46,699 nucleotides of DNA from an uncultured Clostridia bacterium. Lineage in GTDB: Bacteria > Bacillota > Clostridia > Oscillospirales > CAG-272. The notes under the pieces are model-generated. The model saw only the letters and a list, made by a program, of their open reading frames with translations, ran no database searches and had not been told where the DNA came from. This document shows, piece by piece, positions 24,459-31,656 of this stretch. Location of the stretch: assembly GCA_947625805.1 (NCBI GenBank), contig CANQPT010000012.1, positions 1 to 46,699 of the forward strand, read 5' to 3'. Made by a program: the position numbers and the translations under genes. Within the stretch, counting starts at the first letter, position 1; every line of letters begins with the position of its first letter.

Positions 24459-24503
24459 GCGCTGTCCTGTTGGGATAGTCTGGGACCTGCCGCACGGCAG
24501 GCC

Positions 24504-24680
24504 TCAGATCGAAGACAAAGTCCTGAAAAGGGCTTTGTTTTTTTGAATTGCAAGATCAAACAGGACAGGATAGGAAAGGGTCGGCTGAGCGGGCGTGAAG
24601 AACTTGCGGAGCAAACGATGGATCCGGCTTCCCGTCGTTGGGCGCCCCTTTTCCCGTCTTTCGGGCGGGACCGGGGGCAT
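24504..24680 (-). CDS. candidate 58-residue protein of a repeated family
   Basis: ATG at 24680 is preceded by AAGGAG at seven bases, and a TATAAT lies at 24738-24733 on the minus strand (the -35 is poor). The predicted basic peptide runs MPPVPPERREKGRPTT, GSRIHRLLRKFFT, then SYPVLFDLAIQKNKALF. A second copy of the DNA lies at 28432-28484 plus 28742-28811, and aligned codons often differ only at the third base (AGA/AGG, ATC/ATT, TTG/TTA, AAG/AAA, CCT/CCC, CAA/CAG), which suggests selection on the protein. Its last codons lie inside the mltG terminator of the other strand. No family was recognised. It could instead be a non-coding repeat. Confidence 0.4.
   Translation of the reverse strand: MPPVPPERREKGRPTTGSRIHRLLRKFFTPAQPTLSYPVLFDLAIQKNKALFRTLSSI
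24511..24544 (+). terminator. terminator of the uppP-mltG operon, copy 2 of the 33-bp repeat
   Basis: ACAAAGTCC / GGGCTTTGT hairpin followed by seven Ts, 56 bp after the mltG stop. 33 bases match 36-68 exactly in inverse orientation. A small GC hairpin (CCTGCCG / CGGCAGG at about 24486-24501) precedes it. Confidence 0.85.
24545..24665 (-). repeat. host repeat R1, uninterrupted copy
   Basis: Minus-strand sequence 24665-24545 aligns with 28432-28484 joined to 28742-28811 on the plus strand. The first 53 bases match at 40 positions without gaps; the second part aligns over about 70 bases with one codon-sized gap. This copy lacks the palindromic element and is the empty-site version. The rest of the gap up to 24800 shows only one further hairpin (CCCG / CGGG around 24653-24665). 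Confidence 0.7.
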
Positions 24681-24801
24681 GGGTTCTCTCCTTGGGCGGG
24701 CGCACAATCGGTTGCCCGTTTTGAATTTGTTCATTATATACAAAAAGTGAAATATTTTTTATTCAATTTAACGAAATTTTCCAAGAGAATGAAAAACCTT
24801 A

Positions 24802-24830
24802 TTTACATTACGATCCATTTGTGTTAAAAT
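24802..24830 (+). promoter_or_regulatory. promoter of the secreted repeat protein
   Basis: TTTACA (24802-24807), 17-base spacer, TAAAAT (24825-24830). Predicted leader about 70 nt, ending in AGGAGGG before the ATG at 24908. Confidence 0.7.
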
Positions 24831-24907
24831 TAACTGTACCATTGGAACGTTCTGCGTGAGCAGGATATTCTACACATAAATTTTATTCCATATAGGAGGG
24901 AAAACAG

Positions 24908-27900
24908 ATGAAAAAACTATTGGCAACGTTACTTGCCTTTGTGATGGTTTTTTCCATGACGCCTGTGAGCGTATTCTCAGCAGGTGGGACCGAGCCGGCA
25001 GCACCCGTTGCGCCGGATGAAAGCGCCGCGCAGATGGAGGATGCCGCACCCGTTGCGGACAATGCCGCGCCGGAAATTTCCGCTGCGCCGGAGCAAAGCG
25101 ATGCGCAGGACGATCCGGGAGCGTCGGGAGATGGGACGAATTTTGGCGTACAGACAAAGTTAGAGAATCCCGTCACGCTCGGAGAGGAAGGACAACAGGT
25201 ATGGAGCGGCGTAGTGGACTTTGATAAAGCGTATAAATCCATCACGTTCGTCTTCCGCGTTACCGGCGTAGAAGAGGACAACCCGATTGTTGCGACCAAG
25301 GTCAATCCGACCTTGATAAACAATGGAGTAGAATGGGATTGGACAAAGTCAAGTAATACTTATGAGTGGAACTCAAACTGGGGCGACGCAAATACTATCT
25401 TCGCTCCTGAAATGACTATCACCCAAGATGGTATATATTATCTGTACCTCAATACGAAAGTTCTTTGTAACGGCGGTGGTATGCAAATTACCGGCGCACG
25501 GGCGTTGAATTTGTTTAACAAGCAGGGAACGAACAAACGTGCTGATCCTTCCAACACCAACGAACACGCATATTTTGAAATGCTTGCAATCGTACCAAAC
25601 GATTTGCAACCAACGGTCACGTTTTTAGATCAGAATGAAAGTGAACTGACGACTCAACAAGCAATATATACCGCTGTTGGAGACAGAGATGTAGGAGGCG
25701 AACTTACAGGCATTAATGACGGAGTAAATCCCAGAAAGGCAAAGCAGTTTTTGCCTGTAAAAACGCCGACAGAGTTGTATCAGCAACAATCCGGTAAACC
25801 TCTTCCCGAGCCGCCAGCAGGCCAGAAGCTTGTATGGGTAGATGATGACGGCGAAGAGGTTGAAGGAATCTATCAAAGCCAGACGTTACATGCAAAGTTC
25901 GAGACAATTTCCGGCGATTCCAGCGTTGTGACCTTCTTGAAATCGGATGGAAGCGTATATTCCACACGAACCGTCCGGATGGGCGAATCGATTTCGATGC
26001 CAGAAGGTCCGGGGTATGTGAATCCAAAAGACGGTTACCTTTACACCTTTCTCGGTTGGTCGCAGGGCACGGAAGAGCCGTTGCATGAAGGAGACTATAC
26101 ACCAAAAGCAGGCGGTCAGACGGTTACTTTCTATCCCCGCTATAGACAGGAAAAAATGATCACCGCCAATCTTTCCTCAGACCATAAAGAATTTTCGTTT
26201 GTCTCCGCCGCGACAAAAGAGCAGACCAACAAGCTGACGGTTACGGTTACCCTGAGTGATTCCAAGCTGGATATAAAGGACGTAGGCGAAGACGGGAAAG
26301 AGATAACGAACACGGAATCGATTGAGAATGCAACTGTGAACTTGGATTGTCATGCTGTATTCACCGGTGACAGGACTGTCAAACTGAGCCGTCAGCAAGA
26401 CGGTACGTTCAGCGGAACCGCAGAGTTGACTATAAAAAACGGCTTTGTCGGTACCTTCAGCGTGAGTGTAGCCGGCGGTACGGCGGAAACGGCAGGAACG
26501 AAGGATGTAAAAATTTATCCGCAAGAATCTCTGCAGATTAAAGTGACCGGACAGCAACCCGGTCTGTATATCCAAAATCCTACGTCTAAACGCATCACAA
26601 ATACCGATGAATCTCCAAACCCCTCAAAACAGACGCTATGGGGCGGAGATGATGGAGATGTACCGGTGCCGGTTGACAACGGACACGCCATCTCCTATGT
26701 GTTCAAACTGGATGGCGTGGATACTCCTATCAACGCATATCAATTGGCGGTCGGCTATAACGGCCTTCACACTGATACGGGTGGCGGTAATATGTGGTTC
26801 TTTAACTCGACGAACGACTGGCCGAGTGTAGGAAATCCGGGAAGTGCACCTTCTCCCCGCTTCCAGACATTTGAAGAGAATGGCTACTATGTACTGTATC
26901 TGAATAATAAGATTTTGGGTACTGGCGACCAAGCCCCGATCAATTCGATTGATTCGTTGAGTATTTTTGCGCACGCAACAGTATCCGGTAATGGTGAAGC
27001 CGGAAGAGACGAAACACCGGAGAACACCAATGATAACGCCGAGTTTACCATGCTCGCGGTCGTGGCCGACGAACTTCAGCCGACTTTAACTTTCCATACT
27101 TCAACAGAGGATGAGGGTAGTCCATATACGCATAAGTACGTTGAGGCGCTGCCCCCCAATCCGCAGGATGGAACTAAAACAAAACAGCTCCTGAAATTAA
27201 AGACCGTTGCGGAGATTTTTGCAGAGTCAAAAATCGACACGCCTGCCGGAGAGGGCGGAAAAGTCTTTGTCGGATGGAGCACTACGCCCGGCGGCGATAC
27301 ACCGGCTGACGAAAATCCCGTTTACATGAACATGGATCTTTATCCGGTATTCAAAGAAGTAGGACCGGTTACCGTTTCCTACACGGACGAAAAGGGTGAC
27401 GGGACCGGAACGGAGAAGTTCAACGCCGGGGACCAAAATGTGACAGCGGACAAAGACACCATGACCATCACGCTGAAAACGCCAACCGCGGATAAGTACG
27501 ACTTTGGCGGCTGGGAGTTCACGGACAATGCTCCGGCCGGCTGTGCCCTTTCCGAGGATGGAAAGCAACTGACGATCACCCTGAGCGCCTTTGAAGGCAC
27601 GGAGATTCAACTGACCGCCAAATGGTACGTTCCGGAATCGGCATTGAAGCAATCTGTGAAAGGAACGATCACACAAGATGCCGCCACTGCCGATCCGGAG
27701 AACGGAAAATACACGACCGGCCTGAACTTCAAATGGCATGCTGAAGAAGCGACGTTGAATGGCGTGTACGACAAGGATCTGGAAAACGCAAAAATCCTTG
27801 CGTTCGGTTTCATCTATTCGAACACCAACATTAAGGTGGATGATCTGCTGAAAGCAGATATTGCCAAACAGAATTATGAGGTTACGACGGATGGCGACTA

Positions 27901-28153
27901 CGAGTGGAAGGTCAATCAACCCTCGTCTACCCTTGTCGATGGCGAAGACCCAACCGGCTATTACTGCTACGTAGCGGGCAAAAATCTTTCCTACGAGCAA
28001 AATATTGCCAGCCAATTCAAATTCACCATGAAAAATATTCCGAAAAACGAAACGCGGTACGTCATGCCTTTCGTAACCCTGCTTATTAACGGAAAGACTT
28101 ATGTGATCACCGCAGACGAGACGACCATTCAGTCTGAGCCAGAAAACGGTTAA
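24908..28153 (+). CDS. large secreted protein with InlB-type repeats and a duplicated domain
   Basis: 1081-residue extracellular protein of unknown function. A signal peptide (MKKLLATLLAFVMVFSM, Ala-x-Ala-like cut near residue 25) is followed by an Ala/Pro/Glu-rich linker. A domain of about 150 residues then occurs twice: residues about 80-240 (YYLYLNTKVL, ARALNLFN, NEHAYFEMLAIVPNDLQPTVTF) and about 545-725 (YYVLYLNNKILG, DSLSIFAHA, NDNAEFTMLAVVADELQPTLTF). Each copy is followed by an InlB B-repeat (FLGWSQGTEEP; VFVGWSTTPGGDTP). No LPxTG motif, SLH domain or C-terminal membrane helix is seen. The DNA is visibly more AT-rich than its neighbours, a possible sign of transfer. Strong ribosome site AGGAGGG. 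Confidence 0.85.
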   Translation: MKKLLATLLAFVMVFSMTPVSVFSAGGTEPAAPVAPDESAAQMEDAAPVADNAAPEISAAPEQSDAQDDPGASGDGTNFGVQTKLENPVTLGEEGQQVWSGVVDFDKAYKSITFVFRVTGVEEDNPIVATKVNPTLINNGVEWDWTKSSNTYEWNSNWGDANTIFAPEMTITQDGIYYLYLNTKVLCNGGGMQITGARALNLFNKQGTNKRADPSNTNEHAYFEMLAIVPNDLQPTVTFLDQNESELTTQQAIYTAVGDRDVGGELTGINDGVNPRKAKQFLPVKTPTELYQQQSGKPLPEPPAGQKLVWVDDDGEEVEGIYQSQTLHAKFETISGDSSVVTFLKSDGSVYSTRTVRMGESISMPEGPGYVNPKDGYLYTFLGWSQGTEEPLHEGDYTPKAGGQTVTFYPRYRQEKMITANLSSDHKEFSFVSAATKEQTNKLTVTVTLSDSKLDIKDVGEDGKEITNTESIENATVNLDCHAVFTGDRTVKLSRQQDGTFSGTAELTIKNGFVGTFSVSVAGGTAETAGTKDVKIYPQESLQIKVTGQQPGLYIQNPTSKRITNTDESPNPSKQTLWGGDDGDVPVPVDNGHAISYVFKLDGVDTPINAYQLAVGYNGLHTDTGGGNMWFFNSTNDWPSVGNPGSAPSPRFQTFEENGYYVLYLNNKILGTGDQAPINSIDSLSIFAHATVSGNGEAGRDETPENTNDNAEFTMLAVVADELQPTLTFHTSTEDEGSPYTHKYVEALPPNPQDGTKTKQLLKLKTVAEIFAESKIDTPAGEGGKVFVGWSTTPGGDTPADENPVYMNMDLYPVFKEVGPVTVSYTDEKGDGTGTEKFNAGDQNVTADKDTMTITLKTPTADKYDFGGWEFTDNAPAGCALSEDGKQLTITLSAFEGTEIQLTAKWYVPESALKQSVKGTITQDAATADPENGKYTTGLNFKWHAEEATLNGVYDKDLENAKILAFGFIYSNTNIKVDDLLKADIAKQNYEVTTDGDYEWKVNQPSSTLVDGEDPTGYYCYVAGKNLSYEQNIASQFKFTMKNIPKNETRYVMPFVTLLINGKTYVITADETTIQSEPENG

Positions 28154-28176
28154 GTCGGAAAGGAGAAGATAAGAGA

Positions 28177-28323
28177 ATGAAAACACAGTATGAAACTCCC
28201 GAGATGATCGTATATCACTTTGCGGCCGACAAGGAGATCATGGCCAATCCACCCGACGGCTCCGGCTCGGATCCCTTTAACCTGGATTCCTTGCTGGACG
28301 AGGAAACCTTTTTCGGCGAGTAA
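28177..28323 (+). CDS. 48-residue acidic peptide with Y-x-x-PE start
   Basis: ATG at 28177 follows AGGAGAAG, 23 bp after the stop of the secreted protein, so the two are co-transcribed. The peptide begins MKTQYETPEMIVYHF, continues IMANPPDGSGSD and ends in an acidic tail, SLLDEETFFGE. There is no signal peptide, Cys or membrane helix. Its layout (Y-x-x-PE near the start, then a short Gly/Ser/Asp tail) resembles small peptides common in gut Firmicutes and Bacteroidota, and loosely resembles leader-plus-core precursor peptides, but no modifying enzyme is in the window. Function unknown. A strong terminator follows directly. Confidence 0.7.
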   Translation: MKTQYETPEMIVYHFAADKEIMANPPDGSGSDPFNLDSLLDEETFFGE

Positions 28324-28337
28324 TCACAACACAAACA

Positions 28338-28368
28338 AAAACCGACTGCTTGGGCGGTCGGTTTTTTC
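28338..28368 (+). terminator. terminator of the secreted protein-peptide unit
   Basis: AAACCGACTGC / GCGGTCGGTTT stem with a short loop followed by six Ts, 15 bp after the peptide stop codon. Confidence 0.85.
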
Positions 28369-28483
28369 TTGCCCCCGTGTCCCGGCCTCCCGGGAGAAGG
28401 TATTTCTCTTACCCTGTGCACCCGGCCTCCCCCGGAAAGGCAGGAAAAGGTACGCACCGGTGCGGGAAGCCGGATTGATCGTT

Positions 28484-28741
28484 TAGGCAATACAATCAGG
28501 GTACAAAGCGTTTTTCAGGGAATGCCCGCCGCATTTGCCATACGTTTCTATGCCTGCAAGCGCGCGCCTTGCATTCATCGGCGGGCATTCACCTGAAAAA
28601 TTTTCAACCCCTGACGAGCGCGATTTTTCGATTTGCAAGACAGCAGGCCGATGGAATACGATCCGTATTCCGAGGCCGATCACACAGCAAAGCGGGAAAT
28701 CACGTCGTCAGGGGCGCTTTGTACCCTGATTGTATTGCCTA
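28484..28741. mobile_element. palindromic MITE-like element, TA-flanked
   Basis: 254 bp (28486-28739) bounded by 25-bp perfect terminal inverted repeats (starting GGCAATACAATCAGGG) and flanked on each side by TA, which looks like a target-site duplication. Inside are two more arms. Arm A pairs 28511-28531 with 28579-28600 (one bulge). Arm B pairs 28608-28617 with 28705-28714 and extends by an imperfect helix; within it GGAATACG / CGTATTCC at about 28653-28671 forms a tip hairpin. The whole strand can fold into a three-way junction. It has no plausible transposase, so it would be moved in trans by an IS630/Tc1-mariner type enzyme (inference from the TA). Confidence 0.75.
28675..28701 (-). repeat. 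27-bp segment shared with 11481-11507
   Basis: Exact reverse complement of 11481-11507. It lies in the descending side of arm B of the palindromic element. Confidence 0.75.
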
Positions 28742-28859
28742 CCCCGCAAAATCTTCAACTGCCGCTCCTCTGACGGTCTTTTCTATCCCGCCCTGTTTGA
28801 TATTGCAATTCAGAGGTGTTTTTATTCCGCATTTCCTGTCAAAAATATACCTGCGGCTC

Positions 28860-28888
28860 TTGCAATTTTTGGGATTTTCTGCTACAAT
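28860..28888 (+). promoter_or_regulatory. promoter of the ATP synthase operon
   Basis: TTGCAA (28860-28865), 17-base spacer, TACAAT (28883-28888), about 50 bp before atpI. Confidence 0.75.
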
Positions 28889-28939
28889 AAGATTGGTTGT
28901 TCAAATGCGGGCATAACCCCGGAAAGGCAGGAAAAAATC

Positions 28940-29326
28940 ATGGCCGGACTCAACCCAACCGTACGCCGTGAAAGTGCATATATCGCGGTGTGCGTGTTGC
29001 TTTGCAGTGTGATCATGCAAGCGGTTTTCCTGTTGCTCGGGCGTTGGAACTATACCGTGCTCACCGGCAATCTGCTGGGCGCTTTTACCGCCGTCGGCAA
29101 CTTTGCCGCCATGGGCTACACCGTGCAGAAAGCGGTGGAGCAGGAGGAAAAACGCGCCAGAGAGATCATGCGCACCTCCCGCGGATTTCGTACCGCTCTG
29201 GTCGTGCTGCTTGCCGTGTTGGGCGTTTGCCTGCCGTTTTTCAACAACGTCGCAGTGATTCTGCCGCTGTTTTTCCCGCGGATCGGGCTTTGCTTCCGTC
29301 CGCTGTTCGATCAAGGAAAGCGCTGA
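28940..29326 (+). CDS. atpI: ATP synthase subunit I-like membrane protein
   Basis: Small membrane protein heading the atp operon, thought to help assemble the c-ring or supply magnesium. The 128-residue product has four membrane helices (about 12-32, 40-60, 80-100 and 103-120) separated by a charged loop EQEEKRAREIMRTSRG. Sequence is poorly conserved in this family; the call rests on size, topology and position directly before atpB. Ribosome site GGAAAGGCAGG; 19 bases around it (28917-28935) repeat exactly at 28430-28448. Confidence 0.75.
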   Translation: MAGLNPTVRRESAYIAVCVLLCSVIMQAVFLLLGRWNYTVLTGNLLGAFTAVGNFAAMGYTVQKAVEQEEKRAREIMRTSRGFRTALVVLLAVLGVCLPFFNNVAVILPLFFPRIGLCFRPLFDQGKR

Positions 29327-29360
29327 TTCAATCATCATTTTCCTGAAAAGGAGCATCTAC

Positions 29361-30272
29361 ATGAATGATAGTACTCAGGTGAAGACGGTGCGTTTCCGTG
29401 TTACGGATGCGCTGTTATTGGCGCTGACACTGCTCCCGGTCGTCTTTATGATCACCCTCAACGTGCTGTTTACCCCGGAAAGCAACGGTATTGAGATCGA
29501 GGGGGCGCTGATTTATTTCACCATACCGATGCCGCTGCAGGATCTGATCATCAGTGAATCACAGATCCACTCCTGGTGCGTGATGGTATCGCTTCTGTTC
29601 TTCAGCCTGTATCTGACCCACGGCATAGCCGAAAAGCCCTGTACCCGCAGGCAATACCTTGCCGAGTGGATGGTCGAGCAGACCGATAAACTGGTAAAGG
29701 GCAACATGGGCCCGTTTTTCAAGGGATTTTCGCCGTTTGTGGGCGCGATTCTGGGCCTGTCGGCCTTTTCCAGCCTGCTGGCTCTGTTCGGACTGTATGC
29801 GCCGACCTCGGATATCAACATCGTGGGCGGCTGGGCGCTGCTGGTCTTTATCCTGATCACCTACTACAAATTCAAGTGCGGGCCGGTGCACTATATCGCG
29901 GGTTTCTTCGATCCGCCGCTGCTCGCGCCCCTCAACGTGATCAGCGAATTTGCTACCCCGGTCTCGATGGCTTTCCGTCACTACGGCAACGTGCTGTCCG
30001 GATCGGTCATCTCGGTGTTGCTGGCGGTAGCACTTCAGGGGCTTTCCGACATTCTGCTGGGCTGGCTGCCCGGCGTGCTCTCGGGCTTTCCGCTCTTCCG
30101 CATCGGTATCCCGGCCGTGTTGTCGATCTACTTTGACGTATTCAGCGGATGCTTGCAGGCGTTCATTTTCGCCATGCTGACCATGCTGTACGTTTCGGGC
30201 GGCTTCTCGTACGACGAATATATGCGCCGCAAAGCAAAGCGCGCCGCAAAAAAGCGGGAAAAAACCGCATAA
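29361..30272 (+). CDS. atpB: F-ATPase subunit a
   Basis: Membrane stator subunit forming the ion half-channels next to the c-ring. The 303-residue protein has five to six membrane helices; the essential arginine is Arg206 in SMAFRHYGNVLSG, and the last helix region ends FAMLTMLYVSGGFSYDEY. The N-terminus is longer than in E. coli, with the loop PESNGIEIEGALIYFTI. The basic C-terminal tail (KAKRAAKKREKTA) is unusual but harmless. Ribosome site AAGGAG, 34 bp after atpI. Confidence 0.93.
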   Translation: MNDSTQVKTVRFRVTDALLLALTLLPVVFMITLNVLFTPESNGIEIEGALIYFTIPMPLQDLIISESQIHSWCVMVSLLFFSLYLTHGIAEKPCTRRQYLAEWMVEQTDKLVKGNMGPFFKGFSPFVGAILGLSAFSSLLALFGLYAPTSDINIVGGWALLVFILITYYKFKCGPVHYIAGFFDPPLLAPLNVISEFATPVSMAFRHYGNVLSGSVISVLLAVALQGLSDILLGWLPGVLSGFPLFRIGIPAVLSIYFDVFSGCLQAFIFAMLTMLYVSGGFSYDEYMRRKAKRAAKKREKTA

Positions 30273-30305
30273 GATTGAAAAACCGCAGGTTTTTTGACAA
30301 GATAG

Positions 30306-30614
<309 letters not shown>

Positions 30615-30626
30615 TCGGGGGCAGAT

Positions 30627-31142
30627 ATGCAATCGCTGGGTGTTATTTCATTAAATATCTGGCAGATCATAATCTCGCTTGCCAATCTGGTCATTCTCTA
30701 CCTGATCCTGCGTAAATTCCTGTATGCGCCGGTGCGCAAGGTGCTTGCCGCACGCGCTGCCGCAGTCGATCGGCAGTATGCTGACGCCGACAAGGCAAAA
30801 GAAGAGGCGCAGGCCGACCGTGCCGCATGGGAGAGCAAACTCGCAGGCGCACGGGATGAGGCGGACGCACTGCTGGCCGAGGCCGGCGTGCAGGCCGAGC
30901 GCAGAGGCGAGCAGGTGATCGCCGACGCGCGCGAGAAGGCCGAGGGCATCGTGCGGACCGCCAAGAGCGAGGCGGAGGCCGAGCGCAGACGGGCGGAGGC
31001 CGAGATGCACGGACAGATCGCGGATATTTCCGCGCTGCTGGCCGAAAAACTGATCGAACGCGAGATCAACGAGGCCGATCACAAACAACTGATCGATTCG
31101 TTCCTTGCGGGAATAGGTGAGTCCGGTGACACAGACAGGTAA
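30627..31142 (+). CDS. atpF: F-ATPase subunit b
   Basis: Peripheral stalk subunit. The 171-residue protein has one N-terminal membrane helix (about 8-27, NIWQIIISLANLVILYLILRK) followed by a long, highly charged helix rich in Ala, Glu, Arg (about 45-150) that dimerises and holds the delta subunit. The order and length are typical. It starts 12 bp after atpE and overlaps atpH. Confidence 0.93.
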   Translation: MQSLGVISLNIWQIIISLANLVILYLILRKFLYAPVRKVLAARAAAVDRQYADADKAKEEAQADRAAWESKLAGARDEADALLAEAGVQAERRGEQVIADAREKAEGIVRTAKSEAEAERRRAEAEMHGQIADISALLAEKLIEREINEADHKQLIDSFLAGIGESGDTDR

Positions 31143-31656
31143 CGAATACGCGCAGGCGCTGTTTGCGCTTGCCTGTGAGAAAGATTTGCGCGCCGAGTAC
31201 GCGCACGGCATGGCGCTGGCTGACGGGATTCTTTCGGGCGAGGACGAATATCTTGCCTTTCTTGCCTGTCCCGGCATACAGAAGTCCGAGCGGACCGCAG
31301 CCCTTACCGAGGCATTTGGCGGCGCGCTGCCGGAGGACGTGCTCTCGCTGCTCTGCCTTTTGTGCGAACACGGCAAGATCCGCACCTTTCACGAATGTGC
31401 GGAGGAATACGAGCGCCTTTATCGGGAGAGCGAGCGCACCTGCGTGGCACAGGTGGTCAGCGCGTTCCCTTTATCCGAACAACAACAAGAGCTCTTGCGG
31501 CGTAAACTTTCCGCACTCTCTTGCAAAACCGTGACCCTTTCCTGTACGGTGGACACGGCACTGATCGGCGGCCTGACCGTCACGCTGGACGGCCGGATTA
31601 TGGACGGAAGTCTGAGAAGCCGGCTGCAGGATATGAAGGATGTGATACACAGATGA
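31126..31656 (+). CDS. atpH: F-ATPase subunit delta
   Basis: Links the peripheral stalk to the top of F1. The product of about 176 residues has the helical N-terminal domain ([33 protein letters not shown]) and the C-terminal segment [26 protein letters not shown], which is the family signature. GTG at 31126 has AGGTGA five bases upstream; GTG at 31117 is an alternative. Both overlap the end of atpF, so translation is coupled. The stop overlaps the atpA start (ATGA). Confidence 0.92.
   Translation: MTQTGNEYAQALFALACEKDLRAEYAHGMALADGILSGEDEYLAFLACPGIQKSERTAALTEAFGGALPEDVLSLLCLLCEHGKIRTFHECAEEYERLYRESERTCVAQVVSAFPLSEQQQELLRRKLSALSCKTVTLSCTVDTALIGGLTVTLDGRIMDGSLRSRLQDMKDVIHR

Larger units (their letters stand above)
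28432..28811 (+). repeat. host repeat R1, copy interrupted by the palindromic element
   Basis: Arms 28432-28484 and 28742-28811 together match the uninterrupted copy at 24665-24545 (minus). If the element and one TA are removed, the reading frame PPERQEKVR...GSRIDRL joins PRKIF...YPALFDIAIQ, paralleling the 24-kb peptide. This copy has no good start codon and is probably a dead gene or passive repeat. The stretch 28369-28431 holds two short GC-rich near-repeats (CCCGGCCTCCC) and nothing else. Confidence 0.65.

Noticed and set aside
27227-28186. 319-codon minus-strand frame
   Set aside because: Antisense to the secreted repeat protein; no start signals.
28484-28741. palindromic element considered as a CRISPR array or rho-independent terminator
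   Set aside because: No repeated spacer-repeat units; arms are too long and lack a T-run, and TA flanks fit a transposed element better.
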